From Ichthyophis bannanicus (lineage: Eukaryota > Chordata > Amphibia > Gymnophiona > Ichthyophiidae), in the NCBI GenBank assembly GCA_033557465.1, contig CM066041.1:159253532-159317531 (forward strand): a stretch of 64,000 bases of DNA, read 5' to 3'. How positions within the stretch are numbered: position 1 is the first letter of the stretch; every line of letters starts with the position of its first letter. This document shows positions 31,884 to 42,974 of the stretch, piece by piece. Made by a program: the position numbers and the translations under genes. A model generated the notes under the pieces. That model was not told where the DNA came from, did not search any database, and worked only from the letters and a program-made list of their open reading frames with translations.

Positions 31884-33191
31884 AAAGCTTCATTGCAAAG
31901 CGACAGAGAGCCTGTTCCTCCCTGCTTGTTCAGATAGAACATAGCTACTTGATTGTCCGTCCGAATTAGGACTGTCTTGTAGCTTAGCTGGGTATGGAAC
32001 ACTCAAAGAGCAAAGAAGATTGCTCTGAGTTCTAGAAGATTGATATGTAAGTGGGTCTCCTATGGAATCCAGGTGCCTTGGGTAGAGAGACCTTGCAGGT
32101 GAGCTCCCCAACCCAACTGTGAGGCATCTGTTGTTAGAGTGACCTGGGGTAGAGGCTACTGGAAAGGGCACCCTACCAACAGGTTTTGGATTGACTGTCA
32201 CCATTGGAGAGACAAAATAAGGCGACTTGTGTTTGCTATTTTGTCTGATGGGCAGCCTAATGCCCGAGTCCACTGAGTGGATAGGGTCCATTGGGCTGCT
32301 CTCATATGGAGGCGAGCATAGGGGATCACATGCACGGTAGATGCCATGTGGCCTAGTAATTGTAACATTTCCTGAGCAGTGAGATGAGTTTTCAACACTG
32401 CCTGGGAGGCTAACTGCACAATGCGAAGGCAGCGGGGCTGTGGAAGATAGGCCCTTGCTTTTCTGGTATCCAGCAAAGCTCCTATGAATTCTAGAGATTG
32501 AGTGGGAGTTAGGCTGGATTTTGGGATGTTTATGACCAGACCCAAATACTGAAGGATACGCATTGTGCAAGATAGAGAAATCCTCGCCTCTGACTCTGAT
32601 GGGGCTCGAATGAGCCAATCGTCTAAGTAGGGGAAGATGAATATTCCTAGAATGTGAAGAAATGCTGCTACCACAGCCATGCATTTCGTAAACAACCTTG
32701 GTGCTGAGGCCAGGCCAAAAGGAAGCACCCTGTATTGGTAGTGCTTTCCCTGAAAAAGGAACCGAAGGAATCTTCTGTGATTTGGATGGATGAGAACATG
32801 TGTACGCATCCTTGAGATCTAGAGAACAAAGCCAATCCTGACTCTGAAGGTATGGCAGCAGAGTTCCCAGAGAAATCATCTTGAATTTCTCTTTGGACAG
32901 GAATTTGTTCAATTCTCTGTGGTCTAAAATAGGTCTCTGTCCCCCTGTTTTCTTTGGGATAAGGAAATAGGGGGAGTAAAACCCTGTACCCTGTTGAGGA
33001 ATGGGTACCTCTTCTATTGCCCCTTGGGCAAGAAGCATAGTGACCTCTTGATCTAACAGGTTGTTGAGAGAGGTCTGAGAATTGAACTGTTTTACCATTG
33101 TGGGAGGGGGCATGCAAAGAAAGTGAAGCTTGTACCCCTCTTTTATAATACAGAGAGTCCAATCTGCTCCCATCTGGGGGCAAAATGACAC
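31616..33191 (-). pseudogene. DIRS A reverse transcriptase-RNase H
   Basis: GFYSPYFLIPKKTGGQRPIL, MISLGTLLPYLQSQDWLCSL then DLKDAYT (first catalytic Asp). After a frameshift near 32810: YRVLPFGLASAPRLFTKCMA and FIFPYLDDWLIRAP (YLDD intact). The RNase H part continues to about 31900 with a broken frame. 31616-31837 has YLPGIQNSWADRL and TPNIDLFASPLNARLPRFCS, the start of the methyltransferase-like segment. Confidence 0.85.
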
Positions 33192-33337
33192 AACCTTCCT
33201 GGAATGGTGGAAGGCTCTGGTCCGTTGAGGGCCTGGAAGGCTAAGTTCTCTAGATGGAAGTCAAAGGCCTTGTGGAGGCTGAGACTGCTGAGACGGTTGA
33301 GGCTTAGCAGTCTTTGTTTAGGTGGTTGCTGACCCTT

Positions 33338-35122
33338 TCAGGCAGGCTGACCTGCAGAACGTCCCTGCTGGGTATAAGAGGGATAAAACCTCTTCTTTTT
33401 GGAGAAGAATGGTTTCTTGAAAGATTTCTTCCGTGCAGGATCAGCTGTGGCTTTGGATAATCTATCCAATGTGGAGTTGTCAGCATCCAGCTCATTGGCT
33501 TTCTCTTGCCAATTTTTGCCGAATAGATTCTCACCTGTACAAGGGATATTGCCCAGTTTGTCCTGCACCCAGAGCTCCAAATCAGATGCCTGGAGCCATG
33601 CAATACTACGTGCACCTATGGCAATGGCAGAGGTTCTGCTTATGCACTCAAAACAGTCAAAAGCTGCACGATTGACAAACTTAGAAACATCGTGGGCATG
33701 TTTAACCAGTGTGAGAAAATCCTGCCTCTTATCAGGAAGGAGAGGGCTCAAAATCTCCAAATCTCCTGTGACTTCCTTAAGGAACATTCCCATATATAAA
33801 ATATAGGAACTGATCCTGCAGAAAGCATGAAAGCCTGGAAAGTACGACGTCCAAAGGCATCCAAAGTTCTACACTCACATCCTGGAGGATTAGAGGCATG
33901 CCTCTTTGCACTTCTGATCCTTCTCATAGCCGATTCCACTACAATGGAGTAGTGAGGAAGCTAAGTCTTCTGGAAGCCAGGACACGGAAGCACTCGGATA
34001 CATGGTATCCAGTCTACAAGAGTAAGGAGAGGTGGTAAGAGGTGTTTCCCACATTCTTAACATGAGATCATGTAAGATCTCATGGATAGGCAAAGTAGCT
34101 GCCTCTTTAGGAGCCTTGGGATACTGTAGAATCTCCAACTCCTTTGCCCTGGGCTCTGTTTCAGGAGCCACAGTAATGGAGAGACCTCGAGCCACCTCCC
34201 TGATAAAATCCTGAAAGGAGATATCCTCTGGAGGAGACATCCTACGTTTAGGAGAGGAAGGCTCCTCCGGGAGAAGTACTCCGGTACCGACCGAGCTGTC
34301 AGAATCCTCAGACTCCTCCGAGGATTCAAAGTACCTTCTATCCGGATGCTCTTGTAGAGCACGATACCCGTTCTGACCGAAGTCGGTGTTGGGGGGAATC
34401 GGTACCGGTGTATCGGTACTGGAAGGCATAGCATGACTGGGTGCCAGCAATGCAGACACCGATGTCGATGCTGTTGGTACCGGTACCGATACCAGTGCTG
34501 GTACCGGTTGAACTGTCTGATGTGGTTCCGAGGGTGCCGATGCCGCAAGGAGAGCCGCCAGACTGCCTTCAATAGCCAGGAACCTCTGGTCTATCGACGC
34601 TGCAGATGCCTGGGTATCGGTACCGGAGAAAGCAGCCGGTACCCCAGAGCATGGCACCAGTAGTTTTGCCGAGGTTGAGGCCTCAAGAACATCCTGGAGC
34701 CCTGATAATGCTTTGGAAGCCGAAGCCTCCCGCTGGGGCAATTTTGCCGGTGCAGAACCCTCAAGGGCAACGCCAGAGGCATCTCGATGCTTGGAAGGAG
34801 ATCTACCCTTTGAGGACCGGCCAGACTTATGTTTAGTTAACTGAGATCTATGGGAGGAAGACGAAGCCCTGGAAGACGTCGATGCCACAGAGGCTGCATC
34901 GGAGGGAAAAAGGGTGCTGAGCTTAGCAGCTCGGTTTTGTCGACCCCTCTTCGACATCATCCCACAGGCCATACACTCCGAGATGGAGTGGTCAGGACCT
35001 AAACATTTAAGGCACCACTCGTGGGTGTCGGTGACGGAGATGACACCGCCACACTTGGTACACTTCTTGAAACCTGAAGCGGGTTTTTCCATAGTAAAGG
35101 AAATTTTGGGCCTAGTGCCCAA
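33338..35122 (-). pseudogene. DIRS A Gag
   Basis: Frame 33890-35122 (410 residues): N-terminal zinc block FKKCTKCGGVISVTDTHEWC then LKCLGPDHSISECMACGMMS; Ser/Lys-rich region; Pro/Val/Thr-rich linker with many PVP repeats; acidic SSEESEDSDSS; SFQDFIREVARGLSI; EILHDLMLRMWETPL. A frameshift near 33900 leads to frame 33338-33793 with PLLPDKRQDFLTLVKHAHDV and LGNIPCTGENLFGK, ending in a basic tail KKSFKKPFFSKKKRFYPSY. Probable nucleic-acid-binding structural protein. Confidence 0.8.
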
Positions 35123-35319
35123 AATGGCGCGTGTACCTGAAGAAGAAAAAGGTTTTGAAAAATATTAGATTTTTTCTTTTTTTTTTTTTTAAAGGAAAGA
35201 AAGAACCGACGGTACCGGTATAGCGTCGAGGAAAGGCAGACCCGACCACCAAAAAGAAAGAGAATAGGATAATTTTCTGCGGTGATAGGAACGACAACCT
35301 GCTGGCTCTGCAGAAAATG

Positions 35320-35485
35320 AAGAACTGAAGAGAGGCAGGTGGGAAAGGCGGGAAGGCAGCATGCAGGCACTGTGGGATGCTCCCAAAAGCTTTCTAATTG
35401 GATGCTGGGGAAGTTCCCGCGCAGGCTCCGTCGGTACCGACGATACCCATATGTGAAGACTACATTCCTGCTTGTTCCTGGAGAT
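35320..35485 (-). repeat. DIRS A 5' inverted terminal repeat
   Basis: Inverted partner of 29838-30045 apart from the 27-bp extension. Contains GGATGCTCCCAAAAGCTTTC and GGTACCGACGATACCCATAT, ending CTTGTTCCTGGAGAT. Confidence 0.9.
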
Positions 35486-35650
35486 TCTGAATATCTTATA
35501 CTTCAAAAGAAGTTGAAATCTGTATTTTTTAACTGATGGTTTTATTTTGTTATTGTCTGCATGTGCTGTCATGTAGTTATATGTGTACTACTGTGAGCCA
35601 CCTAGAAATTGTTTGGATAGGTGGGCTATAAGTAATAAAAATGAAATTAA
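35486..35650 (+). mobile_element. L2/Jockey-type LINE 3' end, right half
   Basis: Continues the reading frame broken by DIRS A (SEYLILQKKLKSVFFN, stop). The 3' UTR follows, with GTGAGCCACCTAGAAATTG, GATAGGTGGGCTATAAGTA and a short AATAAAAATG end. The 3' terminus is near 35650. Confidence 0.7.
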
Positions 35651-36070
35651 ATCTCCTAATATGGAATCCAGCAATGTGTACACTAGCCTTCCAAATGAAA
35701 GCACAGTATTTTGAAAGAAGAACATTATAATATGCTCTACTGCGCTGAAATGCAAGATGTCTGGCTTAGAATAGCCAGCAGCAGAATAAGAGCAGAGCTG
35801 TTCATAAAGGTCTCTCCCCCCTCTCAGAAAAGGAGGATTTGTATAGCAAGTAGTGAGGCCTATATGTATCCCCAAGATGAGGGAAGGTGAAAGGTTGTTT
35901 AAAAAAGGAAAACAGCAACAATAACATTAATGAATGAACAAGTTGACTATTTTTCAATTAAAGCAAAGCAAAAAGGTGTTTCCTGGTGTCAAAGGAAGGA
36001 ATGAGTAAAAGCGGTAGTAATAGTGAATATTGTCCAACAGGAAAAAGCACGATTCCACGTGCAGTAATCA
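35651..36070. other. Unassigned spacer
   Basis: No coding or structural feature recognised. It runs directly into the fold-back repeat. Confidence 0.4.
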
Positions 36071-36146
36071 AACCCAGTACAAATCATGGATTGCAAAGGG
36101 AGAATATGTTTATTTCAGTTTATTTCAATAACCAACTTCAGCCAAT

Positions 36147-36188
36147 GGCCCGACACAGGCCGTGTTTCGTTGAACCTTCCTCAGGGGC
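36147..36188 (-). ncRNA. Hammerhead-ribozyme-like motif, left arm
   Basis: On the minus strand: GCCC, CTGAGGA (fits core CUGANGA), a 9-nt segment AGGTTCAAC in the stem II place, GAAA, then CAC..GTG as stem III, TC, GGGC pairing with the leading GCCC as stem I. The cleavage triplet would be GTC. Both ends lie in stem I, the type I layout reported for metazoan retroelement hammerheads. Stem II is not convincingly paired, so activity is uncertain. Confidence 0.4.
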
Positions 36189-37321
36189 TAAAATGGCTAA
36201 AATTATAATAAAACAACATATACATTAAAAACATAATAGTAATAAATAATTAAAATACCCAAACACAAACGCATATAGTAACTAAGAACAATATGACACA
36301 TTAATAGCAGTGTTGTAAAAATTCCACCTATTCCATACAGACTAAAAATCGGAGGAACAAATAAATGAAGATTATGAGAATCTATGAACTAACCATATTG
36401 AAAATAATTAAATAATTAAACCACAAATACATAAGACCATAAATAACATTAATACATAAACCATATAATTAAAAGGTATAATTAAAAGCAACTCGATGAG
36501 GGTGTGACAAGAAATTAAATAAACATACCTATATTTTTTTAAATAGATAATTGCTCTATTTTGCCAAAAGGTGAAAAAAATTCAAACAGAAAACGAGGAG
36601 GGATGAAGGAAGAAAAATAAAAAGGCAAAGACAAAAGAACTATTCATTAAACATAGCATTAAAAACATCATTTCAAAACTGCCGATGGAATGTATAAACA
36701 TCCTTATTGCTAAAGGAAAGGGCCCAAAGACCTCCCAAGTACTTAAATTATGCTGCTTATTTCAGAGATGCATAGCTAATATCGCTCTGATAAAACACCG
36801 GGGTCTCACTTAATGTGTGCACATAAGTGTAAAAATATATTAGAACGTTTAAAGGGTTGAATCTTAACGTGCCTGTGTGAAGCGTCTTTGGCTTTTTATT
36901 TTTCTTCCTTCATCCCTCCTCGTTTTTTGTTTGAATTTTTTTCATCTTTTAGCAAAATAGAACAATTATCTATAAAAAATATATAGGTATGTTTATTTAA
37001 TTTCTTGGTACAACCTCATCGAGTTGCTTTTAATTATACCTTTTTATTATATGGTTTATGTATTGTTATTTATGGTCTTATGTATTTGTGTTTTAATTAT
37101 TTAATTATTTTCAATATGGTTAGTTCATAGATTCTCATAATCTTCATTTATTTGTTCCTCCAATTTTTAGTCTGTATGGAATAGGTGGAATTTTTACAAC
37201 ACTGCTATTAATGTGTCATTATTGTTCTTAGTTCTATGCGTTTGTGTTTGGGTATTTTAATTATTTATTACTATTATGTTAATGTATATGTTGTTTTATT
37301 ATTATAATTTTAGCCATTTTA

Positions 37322-37363
37322 GCCCCTGAGGAAGGTTCAACGAAACACGGCCTGTGTTGGGCC
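37322..37363 (+). ncRNA. Hammerhead-ribozyme-like motif, right arm
   Basis: Same arrangement as in the left arm (GCCC, CTGAGGA, GAAA, CAC..GTG, GGGC), but the triplet at the predicted cleavage site is GTT instead of GTC, a weaker substrate. It is an inverted copy of the left-arm motif. Confidence 0.3.
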
Positions 37364-37435
37364 ATTGGCTGAAGTTGGTTATTGAAATAAACTGAAACAA
37401 ACATATTCTTCCTTTGCAATCCATGATTTGTAATA

Positions 37436-38079
37436 GTGAATATTTCCATTAAATGAAATTAGCCAGGTCAAGCTGAAATAAAAATTTATTATAAATCACA
37501 ACACAGTACAGGCCTGCTGCAGCTGGAACAAGCAAGTTGAGAAGACAACTATGCACAAAGCTATGATCCAACTCTTCAGATGTCCTTCAGACTAGTAGCC
37601 AGCACTCACTTCTTTCCTGTTGGGAAAAGCAAACAGATGTAAAGAGTGCAGTTTCATTACTTCAGCTACATCAAAGGAAAAGCAAAAATCTCTCCAATTA
37701 TGACCTCTGCTGCTCTCAGTTCTGCACCAAACATTGTCTTCAGATATGTGCATTAGTACCCAACAAGAAAATACCAAGGCTACAAATAGTCTATAGACAC
37801 TTGGTTCAGGGCTACCCCCGGACACGGACACAGTAATATATCCTTAATGATAAATATAGTGTACCTGAATGTAACTCACCTTGATCTTCTGGAAAGGCGT
37901 GAGCTAAATACTCCTAATAAGGCTACTAAACTACTGTAAAAACTTGAAACATGCTCCTATAAGTAGCCTGTACCACTAACTACAGCCAATATGAACCTCA
38001 CAAAGCAGAGAATGGAGCCCCAAACCCTAATTGTCTACCAACATCATTCAACACAAAAAGGCCATATATGCCTCACTAA
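37436..38079. other. Spacer with SINE-like 3' tail
   Basis: Mostly unassigned. At about 37855-37920, ACCTGAATGTAACTCACCTT followed by GAAAGGCGTGAGCTAAAT resembles the 3' end of a widespread tetrapod SINE (ATGTAACTCGCCTTGAGCTA type). The rest of that SINE is not recognisable. Confidence 0.45.
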
Positions 38080-38284
38080 AGGACGTGTTTATTTTCTTGT
38101 TTTGTTTTTTTAAGGAAACACTAAAAAGGTGTACAGGCCCCCCCACACAGGGGAAAGCAACTGAACACTCACAGCAGACTCCAAAACACACACCTCTGGA
38201 AGACCCAACAAAAATGGCTGTCACTACCTTGCCCACTCACATACAGGAACTTTCAAGAGAAAACACTACTCACACTCCTGAGTA

Positions 38285-38375
38285 GGTCCTGGACTGAACT
38301 GGAGAAACTCCAGGAAAGAAAATTAACAGATAAGGCCTAATTTTCATTTTCCTATCTATTCCTCCAATCCAGAAG
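38285..38375 (-). repeat. DIRS K ICR
   Basis: TGAACTGGAGAAACTCCAGG, then AACAGATAAGGCCTAATTTTC, then CCTATCTATTCCTCCAATCC; arranged as in the DIRS E and F ICRs but diverged. Confidence 0.55.
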
Positions 38376-38458
38376 AATGTGATGTAGCGGGTGGATACCG
38401 AAACACCGACCTGAAAAAACCCATGCTCCAAAAGCCACGTCCTATCTGGCCTGAACAT

Positions 38459-38880
38459 CTAGCCAATGATGCACAAAGAAATGAAGAGACGATCACGTCG
38501 CCACTTTACAAATATCCTGAGGTGGAACAAGACTAACCTTCGTCCAAGAAGTCGGCCCTCATAGAGCGGATCCACAATCCCTTGGGCACCACTCGACCCT
38601 TCAACAGATAAGCAGCAAAATAGCTTCCCTGATCCAACAGGAAAGCTGCTTCGCCCTTCTTTGAACCACCGAACAGAATGAAAAACTGTTCTGACCACCA
38701 GAAAGGTTTAGTAACAGCCAAGTACCTCTTGAGAAAACAATGGACATCAAGTTTATGTAGCAGACCAGCCTCAGCTGAACTCCAAAGCCCAAAAAATGCC
38801 AGTAAAAAGACTACCTGATTAAGGTGAAAAGCAGACACTGCCTTTGGCAAAAAAGAAGGAATGGGTCGCAAGACCACCAT
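38459..38880 (-). pseudogene. DIRS K tyrosine recombinase fragment
   Basis: VVLRPIPSFLPKAVSAFHLN followed by LHKLDVHCFLKRYLAVTKPF and FFILFGGSKKGEAAFLLDQG. Collinear with DIRS F and H recombinases (VVLRPVPSFLPK.., FHLNQ, RRYL, FVLFGG.RKGEAA). The HxxR and Tyr boxes are not readable in frame. Confidence 0.65.
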
Positions 38881-38929
38881 TCTTTGGAAAACCCCAAGTA
38901 AGGCTCCTTACAAGGCAAAGCCTGAAAGT

Positions 38930-39430
38930 GTAGTTACTGACCTGTAGCAGGTGTTCTCCGTGAACAGAAGGAATAGATTCTCACGCATGGGTGATGTCAC
39001 AACGGAGCCCTGCACAGAACAATCCCCAGCTTCTAAAGGAAGTTTTTGGGAGTTATGCCGCGCATGCGTACCTGCCTTCCCTGTCCGCCACAGCACCATA
39101 TTCTCCAGTATAACATAGCAGGAGTCAAAAAGGTAACTTTCTTGCGAAGGTGGGAGGGTTGTGAAGACTTATTCCTGCTATTCATGGAGAACACCTGCTA
39201 TAGGTGAGTAACTATGTTTTTCTCTGTGAACTAGGAAATAAGTCCTCACATATGGGACTCCCAAGCTACAGGCTACTGGAAACCAGAGGAAAAAGATAGC
39301 CCAACCAGGCATCAAGGACCAGAGAAGTCAGGAAGACCAGAGAGGTAGTCCCACAGAGGGCCTCATCTGATGCACTATCCATAGTCAATCAAGGTAATTT
39401 TGAGCAGGTAGCCTGGAAGGATAGAAGGGC
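38930..39430 (-). mobile_element. DIRS L 3' end (family 1), inserted in DIRS K
   Basis: Tip AGTGTAGTTACTG at about 38929, a 3' ITR with CCCCAGCTTCTAAAGGAAGT, and an ICR at about 39165-39260 (GGAGAACACCTGCTATAGG, GAGTAACTATGTT, TTCTCTGTGAAC). Similarity to DIRS D fades near 39300, and the Tx1 LINE starts soon after, so only the last 0.4-0.5 kb remains. Confidence 0.65.
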
Positions 39431-39470
39431 CAGTGGGGGGGAAGGGAAGTGACGTTAGTGGGCAGAATGG

Positions 39471-40430
39471 ATGAATGCTGAGGGAGCACTGTGGCACCCT
39501 GCCTTAAATATGCAAGAAAGCGAAGCAAAACTCCTGCCTACCCCAACATACACTGGAGCATCCAAAAGGTACAAGAAGGATATGTCGGTGAAAAAACAGC
39601 TAGCTAAATACCGCTCCCCATACACACCAGCTGAAATGGTAAGAAGCACTGAAGACGAAAAAAAGATGACCGCAAGGAAAAAGAGTGACACAGAAGTGGA
39701 ATTAGATGGGGTTCTGGGGCAGCTGAAAGCTTGGTTAAAAGAACTGAAGGCTGAAAAGAAGGGAGTTAAAAACGACATAAAGGAGATCAAGTGTGATACA
39801 ACAAGACATAGAGCTCGGTGTCCAGGTAGAGGAGAACGAGAGGCACTTAGAGCAACAAGTGGAGACACTCGGGGAACTGCAGAAACTCCTAAAAGAGAAA
39901 ACCGAAGATATTGAGGACTGCTCACGGAGGTGTAATGTGAGGGTCCATGACATTCCAGAGGAACCTAAATACAAAGATAGTGAAGCTGTGCTGTTACAAA
40001 TGTTCGGGGACATTACTGAAATCAGCAGAGCCTGAACAGGAATTGGACATGACAGTTATAGATATCAAAGAAAATAGGCTAGGGATATGGTAGCATGTCA
40101 GCTTTTATAAGATAAAAGAGAGGCTGGTGGAAGCATCCTGGAAGTTCGGACCCTTTCAGTGGGATGGATGCACCATAAAACTGTACCAGGACTTGTCAGC
40201 AGGTACGCTGCAAAGATGCCAGGATTTGAGAGAGGAGACAGCGCTTTTGAGGAGAGAGGGCTGGAAATACAAATGGCTCCACCCCTTTGGACTCTTAATG
40301 GTAAATGGGATGTCATGACAAATAAAGAGCAATGGAGAAGCCTGGCAAGTGTTAAAAGACTTAAAACTACAAAATATCCCAGAAACCACATTGTCCCAAT
40401 CAGCACAGACTAGAACTGTAGCGCCTAAGA
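39471..40430 (+). pseudogene. Tx1/L1-like ORF1 protein
   Basis: N-terminal frame with a basic start and helical middle (LDGVLGQLKAWLKELKAEKK). Then the coiled-coil and RRM entry in the next frame: VEENERHLEQQVETLGELQK and DCSRRCNVRVHDIPEEPKYK, equivalent to the (R)R.NN(V/I)RI.G(L/I)PE box of L1 ORF1p. The C-terminal domain near 40127-40320 reads CTIKLYQDLSAGTLQRCQDL and LLRREGWKYKWLHPFGLLMV. An RNA-binding trimeric chaperone in the family. Frameshifts at about 39810 and 40030. Confidence 0.75.
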
Positions 40431-41249
40431 CCACCAGACTGAAGTGGCAGGAGTGGACACTAAAAGCAGGCGCTTAACATGACTATCGAAGGGATAAGGC
40501 CAGAGAGAATCTTCGGAGAGTGGAGCAACTTGAAAGAAACTATGTGGATATGTGAGATATGACCTAATAATATTATGGGAAACACAGGTGGTGGAGCCCA
40601 GCGTGTTTGGCTGTTCTTAATATGAATGGCTGAAACAAGTTAATGTTTAAAGTTTAGGGGGGATAGCTATGGGTGTAACTATAAGGTCTGGATGAGAGAG
40701 GTAAACAGCGTTGGGTGGTAAGGATAAATGAAAGGGAGAGCTCTGTGACGGAAAGCCTGCAAGCAATTAAGGGGGAGTTTAAATCTAATGACGTGTGATA
40801 TATAGGCTTGAGCCAAAAGGGGTTGAAGGGACTAAGTTGCATTTTGGGAACAAGCATCTCTCAAGACCAGGAGAGCAGTGGATTTAAACGGGAGCTCTGG
40901 TACTAAATATAGGCAACAATAACAAGGGGGGTTAGAGGGTGTGATACTGGAGAGAGGGGAAATGGTGGGATATGGATGTATGCAAATGGGGATAAAAGCG
41001 CAGGGGAAGGAAAGGTGGAGGGTGGCATCTAAAAACATGTCACTTAATACCGATCTATGACTCCAGAAGGAGTTTGGATATCAAGGAGGAGAGAAGGCGG
41101 GGAGGTTAAGAGGGAAATCTGCAAGGTCAGCAAATATTTTGATGGTGCGGATAGGAACCATCAACGCTAAGTGACCTAACACCCCACAGAAGAGGCAACA
41201 ACTTTTCCGAGAGACAGAGGTTGAGATGGGATATAATATATAGTCAAGA

Positions 41250-41466
41250 AACGCCTTTTGAGGCGCAAAGATGAGAGATTATTGTTAAAAATCAATACGT
41301 GCAACAGTACTTTAAAGGCCCCAGGGGTGAAGCAGGAGGAAAAAAGGGGCGTGGCCATTTTAGTGAAGAGAGGATGCCCACTTCAAGTAGGAGAGATACT
41401 TCAAGATAAAGAGGGTAGGATGTTGATACTAAAAGGGGAATTATCGGGGGAATCGGTAACTCTAGT
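41250..41466 (+). pseudogene. Tx1/L1-like endonuclease, left part
   Basis: Reads KQEEKRGVAILVKRGCPLQV and KEGRMLILKGELSGESVTLV, the L1-type endonuclease segment before the NVYAPN block. It stops at the hAT insertion. The next residues (NVYAPK) are at 54509. Confidence 0.85.
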
Positions 41467-42387
41467 CAGGGCCAGCCCGTCCATTGAGCAAGAATGTTGT
41501 TTGCACAGGGCCCCGCGTTTCAGGAGGCCCCACGCAAACAACATTCTGCATTAAAAGCCCAGGTAAATTTATAAAAAAAAACAAACTGGCTGCTGTGGCA
41601 GTGGCAGAATCAAGTGTCCCATGCCTGCCCGGCAGAGCCCTCCTTGAATCAGTCCACTCGGCGCCGGGTTTCAGAGCCGGGGACTGATTCAGGGAGGCCT
41701 CTGCTGGGTGGGGGGAGGGGGGCCACGGCACCAGAAGGAGGGCAGACCATACCATACCATAATATGCAGCTTTATGCTACATGTTGAGAAAGGGAGTTAG
41801 CACCTGGACTTCTCTGCTGCTTGAAATGGTGTCTCCGATGCAGGCTGTTGCGGAGCAATAACTAGTGAAAAGAAACTGTAGCCTCGCTTGCCCGCAGGGT
41901 TGCCTTGCTTTTAAGTTTGAAAGCAGTTTTGCAAGCTTCTCTTGTCATGCTCTTAGCTAGGGAGGAAACGTTAAATGCAGAAAAAGTCTGCACATTGAAC
42001 CTTTGTTTTGTGCGTGCTGTTTTTATACAAAAGGAGAGGATTGCCGGAAGGTTTCTCGTAGTTACGGATAAGAAGCTCTGAAGGGGAAGCAAGACAATAA
42101 ATGTCTCTAGTGAGCAGCATTTGATTTGGCAGCTGAGTGAGGTCTGAAATACGTGCAGGTGCCCACTGAAGGATTTTCCAAAACAGCCCCAACAGGTTGG
42201 AAACTGCTTTGCACCTCCTTTGAGAAAAGCAGGATAGAAGTAATGAGATGAAGGGGAATGTTGATAGCGCACGCCAGCATAGGATACCATGACATGTTAG
42301 AAGTTAGCAGCTTTTGCCTCCGAGCCGTCGTTTGGGGGACTTTCTGGTTTTGGCCTCGGTCCGTCCGGCCACTTATGGCACTGATTC

Positions 42388-42974
42388 AGTGTCTGCTTTG
42401 CTTTGGTATTTACAGCTGCTCCCACGGCACAAACCTCTTTCCCTAATCACCTAATGTCTCTGGAGCAGGAGACGGAAGGGGTGGGGGAGGAGGAGGAAGA
42501 AAGCCGGAGACTATCCTCACGTTGACTAAAAAAACCTTACACACCCCTCTCCTCCACTTCCCAAGCACAAAACAACAATACTTTCAAAACTCGAGAGGCT
42601 GAACAAACACGTAGGAACTGCAGAGCGCGTCCAGGACACTTCCTACAGCAAACTCCTCAGTTACTGCTACTTGTATTTAGCTGCTCCATGCTGCAGTTTT
42701 ATTCCCATTTACAGCTGTAAAGAATAGAATTTGTGATGTACCGTGACCGTCAGCAGTAGATGAGAACTTAAGACTGGTCCAATCACTCTCCTTCCCCCCC
42801 CCCTCCTTTCTTCCAATGGTCTAACCCCTCACCAAGTTTCCAATGTCTGCACTTGGCTAAACTAAAGTTAAAATGGGGGTGGGAGAGAAACTGCAACACA
42901 CATGTGTCTGCTTTGCTTTGGTATTTACAGCTGCTCCCACTGCACAAACCCATTTCCATAATCATCTAATGTCT
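42388..42974. repeat. Direct repeat pair within the hAT insertion
   Basis: GTCTGCTTTGCTTTGGTATT / TACAGCTGCTCCCAC and about 30 further bases recur at 42388-42455 and 42905-42974, about 517 bp apart, with roughly five mismatches. This suggests an internal duplication. Other sequence from 41760 to 43200 holds nothing I recognise. Confidence 0.7.

Larger units (their letters stand above)
29838..35485 (-). mobile_element. DIRS A (family 1), complete with both ends
   Basis: 5,648-bp minus-strand element bounded by AGCATAGTTACTCACC at 29838 and CCTGGAGAT at 35485. Gag, RT, RNase H, methyltransferase-like segment and recombinase are all present with several frameshifts. ITRs and ICR are clear. The insertion interrupts an L2/Jockey-type LINE with no target duplication, as expected for tyrosine-recombinase integration. 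Confidence 0.93.
36071..37435. repeat. Large fold-back (inverted) repeat
   Basis: Two arms of about 550 bp in opposite orientation (36071-36636 and 36892-37435) flank a roughly 255-bp unique centre. Matches include CAAATCATGGATTGCAAAGG against CTTTGCAATCCATGATTTG at the outer ends, the AGCCCCTGAGGAAGGTTC block, ACTAACC / GGTTAGT, and ACGAGGAGGGATGAAGGAAG near the centre. The arms are only a few percent diverged with small indels. AT-rich with no coding capacity. It could be a non-autonomous fold-back DNA element or paired ends of a Penelope-like retroelement. Confidence 0.85.
38080..38929 (-). mobile_element. DIRS K 3' fragment (family 2)
   Basis: Minus-strand recombinase end and ICR of a family 2 element. 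The left limit is uncertain because no 3' ITR is recognised. On the right it is cut at 38929 by DIRS L. Continuation beyond L was not found. Confidence 0.65.

Noticed and set aside
37592..37831. 79-codon minus-strand frame in the spacer
   Set aside because: No motif, signal peptide or repeat context that supports coding.
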